NCBI RefSeq assembly: GCF_928382285.1
Contig: NZ_CAKMSS010000003.1
Location: forward strand, 1-64,000
Length of the DNA stretch: 64,000 nt
Direction: 5' to 3'
Source of the DNA: Rothia nasimurium
GTDB taxonomy: Bacteria > Actinomycetota > Actinomycetes > Actinomycetales > Micrococcaceae
Program-made: the position numbers and the translations under genes
Notes under the pieces: model-generated
What the model was told of the DNA's origin: nothing
The model's database searches: none
Seen by the model: only the letters and a program-made list of their open reading frames with translations
Shown: one piece after another, positions 56,856 through 64,000 of the stretch
Numbering within the stretch: position 1 is the stretch's first letter
Layout of the letters: each line of letters opens with the position of its first letter

Positions 56856-58970
56856 TTACTCGCCGCGGCTCTTCTGGATGATTTCATCAGCGACGTTCTT
56901 GGGAACCTCAGCGTAGCTGTCGAACTCCATGGAGAAGACTGCACGACCCTGGGTCTTTGAACGGAGGTCACCGATGTAACCGAACATTTCTGACAGCGGT
57001 ACAAGAGCGTGAACGATCTTGACGCCTGCTGCATCTTCCATGGACTGGATCTGACCACGACGTGAGTTCAGGTCACCGATAACGTCGCCCATGTAGTCCT
57101 CGGGGGTACGTACTTCAACAGCCATCAGGGGCTCCAGCAGGACGGGAGCAGCGCGACGTGCGCCTTCCTTGAAGACCATTGAACCAGCGATCTTGAAGGC
57201 CATTTCAGACGAGTCAACATCGTGGTAAGCACCGTCGATCAGGGTTGCCTTGACACCAACAACGGGGTAGCCAGCGAGGATACCGAGCTGCATTGCGTCC
57301 TGGATACCGGCGTCAACGGAGGGGATGTATTCACGGGGAACACGACCACCGGTGACGACGTTGTCGAACTCGTAGAGCTCTTCAGCATCGAGGGCGATGG
57401 GTTCGAAGGAAACCTGAACCTTCGCGAACTGACCGGAACCACCGGTCTGCTTCTTGTGGGTGTAGTCGACCTTCTCGACCTTCTTGGTGATGGTTTCGCG
57501 GTAAGCAACCTGGGGCTTACCAACATTAGCCTCAACCTTGAATTCGCGCTTCATACGGTCAACGATGATGTCGAGGTGGAGCTCGCCCATGCCGCCGATT
57601 TCGGTCTGGCCGGTTTCTTCGTTGAGTGAAACGGTGAAGGTGGGGTCTTCAGCAGACAGCTTCTGGATAGCGGTTGACATCTTCTCCTGGTCACCCTTGG
57701 TCTTGGGCTCGATAGCCACGAAGATCACGGGGGCGGGGAAGGTCATGGATTCCAGAACTACGGGGTTAGCAATGTCGCAGAGGGTGTCACCGGTGGTGGT
57801 GTCCTTCAGACCGATTGCTGCGTAGATGTGACCTGCCTGGATCTCTTCAACAGGGTTCTCCTTGTTGGAGTGCATCTGGAAGAGCTTACCGATACGTTCC
57901 TTCTTACCCTTGGTGGCGTTGAGGACCTGCTGGCCCTGTTCTGCCTTACCGGAGTAAACGCGGATGTAGGTCAGCTGACCGTAGAAGGGGTGTGCTGCAA
58001 CCTTGAAGGCCAGAGCTGCGAAGGGCTCGTCAGCTGAGGGCTTACGGGTTACCTCAACCTCTTCATCAGAGGGCAGGTGGCCGATCATCGCGGGGACGTC
58101 CAGCGGTGAGGGCAGGTAGTCGAGAACTGCGTCAAGCATGGGCTGAACGCCGCGGTTCTTGAATGCTGAGCCACAGAAGACGGGGTAGGCTTCGTTGGCA
58201 ACGGTCAGGGCGCGGACGCCTGCCTTGATTTCCTCAATGGTCAGTTCGCCCTCTTCGAGGTACTTTTCCATGAGGTCTTCAGAGGCTTCTGCTACGTTTT
58301 CAACGAGCTCTGCGCGGTACTGCTCTGCCTTTTCCTGCAGGTCAGCGGGGATTTCCTGGATTTCGTAGGAGGCACCCATGGTAACGTCACCCTTGACATC
58401 GCCGGGCCAGACGTAGGCCTGCATGGTGAGCAGGTCAACGACGCCGATGAAGTCGTTTTCAGCGCCGATGGGCAGCTGCATAACGAGGGGCTTAGCGCCG
58501 AGGCGCTTGACGATGGTGTCTACGGTGAAGTAGAAGTCTGCACCCAGCTTGTCCATCTTGTTGACGAAGCAGATGCGGGGAACTTCGTACTTGTCAGCCT
58601 GGCGCCAAACGGTTTCAGACTGGGGCTCAACGCCTTCCTTGCCGTCGAACACTGCAACAGCGCCGTCGAGGACGCGCAGTGAACGCTCAACTTCAACGGT
58701 GAAGTCAACGTGGCCGGGGGTGTCGATGATGTTGATCTGGTTGTTCTTCCAGAAGCAGGTGGTTGCCGCGGAGGTAATGGTAATACCGCGTTCCTGTTCC
58801 TGAGCCATCCAGTCCATGGTGGACGCACCGTCGTGGGTTTCACCGAGCTTGTGGTTGATACCGGTGTAGAAGAGGATGCGTTCGGTGGTGGTGGTCTTAC
58901 CGGCGTCAATGTGCGCCATAATACCGATGTTGCGGACCTTATTCAGGTCGGTAAGCACGTCTAGTGCCAC
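56856..58970 (-). CDS. fusA: Elongation factor G
   Basis: 704 residues. G1 is [15 protein letters not shown], switch II is [16 protein letters not shown] is at about 137; domains II-V are complete, ending [12 protein letters not shown]. It drives translocation and ribosome recycling. GTG start with GGGAG upstream. 74 nt after rpsG, with a hairpin in the gap. Confidence 0.98.
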   Translation of the reverse strand: MALDVLTDLNKVRNIGIMAHIDAGKTTTTERILFYTGINHKLGETHDGASTMDWMAQEQERGITITSAATTCFWKNNQINIIDTPGHVDFTVEVERSLRVLDGAVAVFDGKEGVEPQSETVWRQADKYEVPRICFVNKMDKLGADFYFTVDTIVKRLGAKPLVMQLPIGAENDFIGVVDLLTMQAYVWPGDVKGDVTMGASYEIQEIPADLQEKAEQYRAELVENVAEASEDLMEKYLEEGELTIEEIKAGVRALTVANEAYPVFCGSAFKNRGVQPMLDAVLDYLPSPLDVPAMIGHLPSDEEVEVTRKPSADEPFAALAFKVAAHPFYGQLTYIRVYSGKAEQGQQVLNATKGKKERIGKLFQMHSNKENPVEEIQAGHIYAAIGLKDTTTGDTLCDIANPVVLESMTFPAPVIFVAIEPKTKGDQEKMSTAIQKLSAEDPTFTVSLNEETGQTEIGGMGELHLDIIVDRMKREFKVEANVGKPQVAYRETITKKVEKVDYTHKKQTGGSGQFAKVQVSFEPIALDAEELYEFDNVVTGGRVPREYIPSVDAGIQDAMQLGILAGYPVVGVKATLIDGAYHDVDSSEMAFKIAGSMVFKEGARRAAPVLLEPLMAVEVRTPEDYMGDVIGDLNSRRGQIQSMEDAAGVKIVHALVPLSEMFGYIGDLRSKTQGRAVFSMEFDSYAEVPKNVADEIIQKSRGE

Positions 58971-58998
58971 TTTGTTCTCCCTTGTGAGAAACTCCGAA

Positions 58999-59035
58999 AG
59001 CCTGCCGCTATGTACGTATGTAATAACGGCAGGCT
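58999..59035 (-). other. Hairpin in the rpsG-fusA gap
   Basis: AGCCTGCCG (58999-59007) and CGGCAGGCT (59027-59035) pair around a 19-nt AT-rich loop containing TACGTA. It occupies most of the 74-nt gap and ends 28 nt before the fusA start. It could be an mRNA-processing or expression-balancing site, or a weak terminator. Confidence 0.55.
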
Positions 59036-59044
59036 ACGAAGAAA

Positions 59045-59515
59045 TTACCAGCGGTAGTGTGCGAAGGCCTTGTTGGACTCGGCCATCTTGTGAGTGTCTT
59101 CGCGACGCTTCACAGCGGCACCGAGACCGTTGGACGCATCCAGGATCTCGTTCATGAGACGCTCGGTCATGGTCTTCTCGCGGCGAAGCTTTGAGAAGCC
59201 AACGAGCCAGCGCAGGGCCAGAGCGGTTGCACGGCCTGCACGAACTTCGACGGGGACCTGGTAGGTCGCGCCGCCAACGCGGCGTGAGCGGACCTCGAGT
59301 GAAGGCTTGACGTTGTCCATTGCCTTCTTGAGGGTTACTACGGGGTCTGCGCCGGTCTTCTGGGCAACGCCTTCGAGAGCACCGTAAACGATGCGCTCAG
59401 CGGTTGACTTCTTGCCATCCAGCAGAACCTTGTTGATGAGCTGGGTAACCAGCGGTGAGCCGTAAACGGGGTCGTTTACGAGGGGACGCTTAGGAGCGGG
59501 ACCCTTACGAGGCAT
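59045..59515 (-). CDS. rpsG: 30S ribosomal protein S7
   Basis: 156 residues, [20 protein letters not shown], with [20 protein letters not shown] and ending NKAFAHYRW. One-base overlap with rpsL (TAATG). Confidence 0.98.
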   Translation of the reverse strand: MPRKGPAPKRPLVNDPVYGSPLVTQLINKVLLDGKKSTAERIVYGALEGVAQKTGADPVVTLKKAMDNVKPSLEVRSRRVGGATYQVPVEVRAGRATALALRWLVGFSKLRREKTMTERLMNEILDASNGLGAAVKRREDTHKMAESNKAFAHYRW

Positions 59516-59889
59516 TACTTCTTCTCCTTCTTTGCGCCGTAGCGTGAACGAGCCTGACCGCGGCCCTTAACGCCCTGGGTATCCAGTGCGCCACGTACAA
59601 TCTTGTAACGAACACCGGGGAGGTCCTTCACACGACCACCGCGAACGAGCACGATGGAGTGTTCCTGAAGGTTGTGGCCCTCACCGGGGATGTATGCGGT
59701 AACCTCGACGCCGCCGTTGAGCTTAACACGTGCGACCTTACGCAGTGCTGAGTTCGGCTTCTTCGGGGTGGTGGTGTATACACGGGTGCATACGCCACGC
59801 TTCATGGGGTTGCCCTTAAGTGCGGGCGCCTTGGTCTTAACGACCTTGGGTGCACGGCCCTTACGGACCAACTGCTGAATTGTAGGCAC
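59515..59889 (-). CDS. rpsL: 30S ribosomal protein S12
   Basis: 124 residues, [20 protein letters not shown]. Both lysine-containing loops tied to streptomycin response are in wild-type form ([13 protein letters not shown] and [14 protein letters not shown]). GTG start with GGAGAAC upstream. First gene of the str cluster. Confidence 0.98.
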   Translation of the reverse strand: MPTIQQLVRKGRAPKVVKTKAPALKGNPMKRGVCTRVYTTTPKKPNSALRKVARVKLNGGVEVTAYIPGEGHNLQEHSIVLVRGGRVKDLPGVRYKIVRGALDTQGVKGRGQARSRYGAKKEKK

Positions 59890-60328
59890 TTGTTCTCCGT
59901 TTGGTATCGGTGGCCCCGTTAGGGGCTACCGGTTTACTTGCCTTCTGTCACTTGGGATAAGCGCAAAAGAAAATCTCTTTGACTTAGCAGGAGCCCAGAC
60001 ACAACAAAAAATGGCATTTAGGCCTCAAGATCGCTAATCGGGCTGAGTGCCCGGGCGAACAAGGCCAAAGGACGGTGTCCATTCTGCCATTGGTTCTTAT
60101 GTACTGCTCAGAACGTGTCTGTGCGGGCAGTAGATACTACTGCTAAGTACTCCAGGTACTACTCTAGCTGGTTAGAAAGGCTTAATCTACCCCCTGCCCA
60201 GCTCTGAGGCAGCTTTAAGCCTTTAAAGCTGGTGATGTCGGGCACTTAAGGCTTAAATATCAAGGACGCCGGTGCCCCCCCTCCCCTACTCCGGGAAGGG
60301 GGCGCCGGCGTCCGCACCTTGTATGGAA
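59890..60328 (-). promoter_or_regulatory. rpsL upstream region with dyads and a repeated motif
   Basis: This 439-nt gap contains the ceramidase terminator (60264-60313) and, toward rpsL, two tandem dyads, CAGTAG-N3-CTACTG (60128-60142) and AGTAC-N5-GTACT (60146-60160). AAGGCTTAA appears three times in alternating orientation (60176-60185, 60214-60224, 60248-60257), and the middle copy sits in a perfect hairpin CAGCTTTAA (60210-60218) / TTAAAGCTG (60223-60231). No clear consensus promoter and no gene are seen. Confidence 0.5.
60264..60313 (-). terminator. Terminator after the ceramidase gene
   Basis: GGACGCCGGTGCCCCC (60264-60279) pairs with GGGGGCGCCGGCGTCC (60298-60313) with one wobble. The minus strand continues TTGATATTTAA. 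It lies 15 nt after the stop. Confidence 0.88.
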
Positions 60329-62419
60329 CTAGCTGACGGTGAAGTTTCGGGTGGCCCCGGTGAAGGGGGTGATCGTACCGACCCCGTTCTTGGAGTCCCC
60401 GTGGTAGAGAATCCGGTAGGTACCGGGAAGCGCATCAGCAGGAATTTGCCATTCGATCGTTACGCGGGACTGGGCTGCCAGATGGCGTTTCCAGTGGAAG
60501 CGGGTGGCCGGGTCGTTATCACCGGCAACGGTGACCCACTGGTTCCCCACAAGCCGCTGCACTTCCAGGTAACTGGAGTTGAGCTGCTGGTCGTTGTTGG
60601 GGTGAGCTCCCACAAAGAGGGCGCTGACGGTTGAGCCGCGAGCCGTATTGGCAGGCTGGGTGAGCACCTTGCCATAGTGATGGCCTGCACCGGGCAGGTC
60701 GTACCAGACCTTACCCACAGCGCTCTTCATGGGGGTGCGCACGGAAGGCTTATCACCCAGCGGCAGCTCCGTGCCATCACGGAGGGAAGTCGCCACGGTG
60801 TTGAGGGTCTGACGGAAGGCCCCCATGGTGTTGATGCCAAAGACGGTGGCCCCACCCTCATACTGCTGAGAAAGATATTCCTGCGGGGTAGTCACGTAGT
60901 GACTGTAGGCGTTGGTGTAGCCCTGCACGATAATCTGCGACTCGTCAACGCCCAGCAGGGCTGCCATATCCTGGCGGTACTGTACGCCCACGGCCCCGTT
61001 GTGTTCACCGGGCATACCCAGTAGGTAGTAGTTGCCAAAGCGCATCACCTGCACGGGTAGCTTCTGCTGCACCTTCTCGTGGACGGCAAGCAGGTTGGCC
61101 TTAGGGTACTGGCAGGCGGTTAGATCAGCGGACGAGCTGTAGGCCAGCCAGTTGAAGTCGCTCCAGACCTTGTTCGCATTAGCCCCCTCATTGAAGCCTG
61201 CTGCGCCGGGGCCGTCCTCCACGCTGCCGGCTGCGAAGGGGGCACCCAGCGAGGCGTTACAGGTAGAGCCCGCGTAGCCGGTGCCCGTCCACCGGGCGTC
61301 CACCTGCACCTTGGAGAAATCTACATAGGTAATGCGGGAATCCAGCCCCTGCCCCACCGGGGTACCGGCACTGGCAAGCTGGGTGCGGACGGCGTCCGCC
61401 TGCTTGGTTCCCTGAATCTCAAGGTTGGTGAACATGTCGTTGGTGGGGCCCATACCCGGTTGCAGCTGGGTGTTGGGTGAGACGTCACCGGTGTTGCTGT
61501 TGGCAAAGGCCGCGATGAAGGCATCGTCCTCGGAACCCGCGTTGAGGTTCACCCCGTGATCGACAGTTTCGAGCAGGTACTGGGCGTAGCCCTTGTTATC
61601 GGAGGAGACCAGGGTGTTTTTGTTGGTGAGGGAGGTGGGGTGGATAGCAAACCAGTTGAGGACGGCCCGGGTCACCCCGTCGTGCTCAAATCGGAAGGTG
61701 GTGCTGGTAGGGTCTACCCCGTCGATCAGCGCATCGGTGAGGTTAGCCGGGTCTTGCTCCAGGGCCACCGCCGAGCGGTTGACGCCCACACCGGTGAGCT
61801 GGCTACTAGAGACCGTCACGTTACCGGGGGCAAGGTCGGCCAGGGCTTCGCGGATAGCCTGCATAGACCCGTTGACCTGATTGTTAAAGGTGGGCTCGTT
61901 GAAGCCCAGGGTTGCCAGGTTGTACAGTACATCCTTACTCACCCCGCCAGGGGTGGCATGGCTATGGGAGGCCGTGACCATGATGTTGGCTTCGGTGAAC
62001 TCGGGGCCGAGTTCTGCCTGAATTCGGTTTACTAGCTCAGCCCGGATGCTGTTCCAGGCGCTAAGCGCATCGAGGACCACGATGAGGTTACGGGAACCGG
62101 TGGCAGGGTCAATGACCACGAAGGCACGGGCGTACTGGCGGGAGTGAATACCAGACCCCTTCTGGGTGTCAGTACCGTAGCCCACGAAGGCCACCTCGGC
62201 GACCTCACCGGTAATGTCGGCGACGCCCGCTCCTACCAGGTAGGGGTTATTAGCGGTGGGCTGGGTGGAGTTCACCAGCTGGGCCAGATTCTGGGCGTTG
62301 ACGCCCGCCGGTGTCAGCTCCACGTCGGCCTGGGACGGGATCAGATAGGCTCCGGCTGCTAAAGACAGGGCAGCCCCAAAGACGCCAAGTTTGACCCCTA
62401 CATGTCGTGATAGTTTCAT
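60329..62419 (-). CDS. Secreted neutral/alkaline ceramidase
   Basis: Neutral ceramidases hydrolyse ceramide to sphingosine and fatty acid. 696 residues. A signal peptide ends near residue 31 (LIPSQA before DVEL). The catalytic domain has YLVGAGVADITG at the start, metal-ligand candidates His152/His154 (SHSHATPGG) and His260 (FAIHPTS), and the nucleophile motif NTGDVSPN with Ser314. The C-terminal 150 residues form an Ig-like beta domain (FVGAHPNNDQ to FTGATRNFTVS). ATG start with GAGGG upstream. Actinobacteria make little sphingolipid, so host ceramide is the likely substrate (inference). Flanked by its own terminator; single gene. Confidence 0.93.
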   Translation of the reverse strand: MKLSRHVGVKLGVFGAALSLAAGAYLIPSQADVELTPAGVNAQNLAQLVNSTQPTANNPYLVGAGVADITGEVAEVAFVGYGTDTQKGSGIHSRQYARAFVVIDPATGSRNLIVVLDALSAWNSIRAELVNRIQAELGPEFTEANIMVTASHSHATPGGVSKDVLYNLATLGFNEPTFNNQVNGSMQAIREALADLAPGNVTVSSSQLTGVGVNRSAVALEQDPANLTDALIDGVDPTSTTFRFEHDGVTRAVLNWFAIHPTSLTNKNTLVSSDNKGYAQYLLETVDHGVNLNAGSEDDAFIAAFANSNTGDVSPNTQLQPGMGPTNDMFTNLEIQGTKQADAVRTQLASAGTPVGQGLDSRITYVDFSKVQVDARWTGTGYAGSTCNASLGAPFAAGSVEDGPGAAGFNEGANANKVWSDFNWLAYSSSADLTACQYPKANLLAVHEKVQQKLPVQVMRFGNYYLLGMPGEHNGAVGVQYRQDMAALLGVDESQIIVQGYTNAYSHYVTTPQEYLSQQYEGGATVFGINTMGAFRQTLNTVATSLRDGTELPLGDKPSVRTPMKSAVGKVWYDLPGAGHHYGKVLTQPANTARGSTVSALFVGAHPNNDQQLNSSYLEVQRLVGNQWVTVAGDNDPATRFHWKRHLAAQSRVTIEWQIPADALPGTYRILYHGDSKNGVGTITPFTGATRNFTVS

Positions 62420-62571
62420 TCAACCCTCAAAGTGTGCGAAAGGTGAGCAGCTGAGGCCGCTCAAGTGTGCTCAAATAAGCCTACCGATGAGACAGCCATC
62501 TAGCTAGCTAGGCTTACCCAGCGATTCGTGGTAGAACGGAAGAGCTTTACTCGTAGATAAAGGACGGCCCC

Positions 62572-63477
62572 GTGAGCACACCCCAAGAGTCATACCTGGT
62601 CGGGTTACTGGGAAGCGGTATTACAGCTTCCTTGACTCCCCCGCTGCACGAGTTTGCGGCCGATCGAGCGGGACTGCGATATCTTTACCGACCCATTGAC
62701 CTTGATGCTTTAGGCCCTAGCCAGCGGGCAGCTGGCGCCCTGCCCATCGGTGAGCTCCTACACTGGGGCTTTGATTTTGGCTTCAACGCTTTCAACATCA
62801 CCTTCCCCTACAAGCAAGCGGTACTTGAGCACCTGGATGAGGTGTCGGACGCCGCCGCCCGACTAGGGGCTGTCAATACGGTGGTAGCGCAAGAAGGCAG
62901 GCTCTTAGGCTACAACACCGATGTCAGTGGTTTTGCCTCGGCTCTGAGTCAGGGCCTTGAGCCTGCTCCCGGCGATCTGAGAGAGGTCACCCAGCTAGGT
63001 GTGGGTGGTGCGGGCTCTGCCACCGCAGATGCCCTCCTCAGCCTAGGAACTAGAACGCTCAATCTATTTGACCTCGATGGTCAAAGGGCTATAGCCAAAG
63101 CCCAGCAGCTGGCCGAGCTCTACCCGGACGCAACCGTCCGCGCCGTCACGGAGGATGAGCTAGCTGCTGTTCTTGCTGCCTCTACCGGCCTGGTCAACGC
63201 CACCCCTATCGGTATGCACCACCACCCCGGCGCTCCCCTACCCCTGGACTATCTGCACCCACAACTCTGGGTCTTCGACGTCATCTACCTACCGCAAAAC
63301 ACCCCGCTGATACAGAAAGCCAGTTCTATAGGGTGCAGGGTACTACCCGGCGGGCTCATGGCAGTGGGACAGGCAGCCGACGCCTTTGAACTCATCACCG
63401 GCCTGAGCCCAGACAGGGCAGAACTCCTTACTCACTTCGAAAGGCTCCTAGCAGCACAGGGCAACCAGCTCACCTAA
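62572..63477 (+). CDS. Shikimate/quinate dehydrogenase family protein
   Basis: 301 residues. The substrate-binding segment is GSGITASLTPPLHEFAADRA; the catalytic pair is Lys81 (NITFPYKQAVL) and Asp117 (YNTDVSGF). The nucleotide-binding loop is GVGGAGSATAD, followed by LFDLDGQRA with Asp after the second strand, which favours NAD(H) over NADP(H). The pattern is closer to the quinate/shikimate dehydrogenase QsuD type of corynebacteria than to classic AroE (inference from memory). GTG start with AAAGGA upstream. Divergent from the ceramidase gene; no other aromatic pathway gene is nearby. Confidence 0.88.
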   Translation: MSTPQESYLVGLLGSGITASLTPPLHEFAADRAGLRYLYRPIDLDALGPSQRAAGALPIGELLHWGFDFGFNAFNITFPYKQAVLEHLDEVSDAAARLGAVNTVVAQEGRLLGYNTDVSGFASALSQGLEPAPGDLREVTQLGVGGAGSATADALLSLGTRTLNLFDLDGQRAIAKAQQLAELYPDATVRAVTEDELAAVLAASTGLVNATPIGMHHHPGAPLPLDYLHPQLWVFDVIYLPQNTPLIQKASSIGCRVLPGGLMAVGQAADAFELITGLSPDRAELLTHFERLLAAQGNQLT

Positions 63478-63547
63478 GATTTCCCCGCAAACAGGCGCCC
63501 GTCCGTCCGCCTGTTTCTTCGCGCAGACTCAACATACACCTACAAGC

Positions 63548-63583
63548 AAGGCCCTCCCCCGCAAATCTGCAGGGAAGGGCCTT
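63548..63583. terminator. Hairpin between the dehydrogenase gene and rpoC
   Basis: AAGGCCCT (63548-63555) pairs with AGGGCCTT (63576-63583), extended inward by CCC/GGG after a mismatch. It lies between convergent genes, 27 nt beyond the rpoC stop. Confidence 0.8.
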
Positions 63584-63610
63584 ATCTATACCGGGCTAAC
63601 GGCGGACGGT

Positions 63611-64000
<390 letters not shown>

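Overview
The window is bacterial chromosome from a moderately high-GC actinobacterium. The mycothiol gene mshA, the S10/spc/alpha ribosomal clusters without rpsN or rpsD, the short adenylate kinase, a CIRCE-controlled groES-groEL pair, GuaB3 beside GuaB, and the extended S3, S5, S9 and L17 proteins fit the Micrococcaceae. My best guess is a Rothia-like organism, from recalled protein character only; no search was run. Almost everything is housekeeping. I see no rRNA, tRNA, CRISPR array, prophage or insertion sequence.

Layout. 1-784: a G/T-rich stretch, a possible 25-residue leader ORF and an unknown 159-residue protein. 858-6986: purine genes (guaA, guaB3, guaB) with a DUF3817-like membrane protein and a SURF1 protein between them. 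7161-9326: an acyltransferase-3/SGNH surface-polymer acyltransferase. 9540-11612: groEL-groES with a near-consensus CIRCE. 11746-15750: an MFS exporter, a repeat-rich gap, a THUMP-like methyltransferase and a GCS2-type glutamate-cysteine ligase. 15784-20012: alr-tsaE-tsaB-rimI-tsaD, coupling cell-wall D-alanine supply to t6A tRNA modification. 20127-23768: mshA, a linked protein of uncertain function and a polyprenyl glycosylphosphotransferase. 23824-31461: nnrD, acpS, glmS, coaA, mscL, glmM and ppk2, many of them feeding the cell envelope.

31635-51653 is the ribosomal super-cluster, all on the minus strand: rpsJ-rplC-rplD-rplW-rplB-rpsS-rplV-rpsC-rplP-rpmC-rpsQ, a terminator, rplN-rplX-rplE-rpsH-rplF-rplR-rpsE-rpmD-rplO, a terminator, secY-adk, a terminator, map-rlmN, then infA-rpmJ-rpsM-rpsK-rpoA-rplQ-truA and rplM-rpsI. 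52145-55339 is a 1064-residue polytopic membrane protein of unknown function. 55471-59889 is the str cluster (rpsL-rpsG-fusA, tuf). 60329-63477 holds a secreted neutral ceramidase and a divergent shikimate/quinate dehydrogenase. The window ends inside the 3' end of rpoC.

Most interesting non-genic signals: (1) a dispersed palindromic element of about 110 bp at 13058-13168 and 37609-37714, whose stems differ by compensating base pairs while a 21-nt strand between them is nearly identical; (2) nine starts with a TANNNT hexamer ending 6-8 nt upstream and little or no Shine-Dalgarno sequence, the pattern of leaderless mRNAs; (3) nested palindromes upstream of rplN and tandem dyads upstream of rpsL. 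The best protein leads are the mshA-linked gene at 21343-22119, a candidate for the unassigned mycothiol phosphatase step, and the large membrane protein at 52145-55339.
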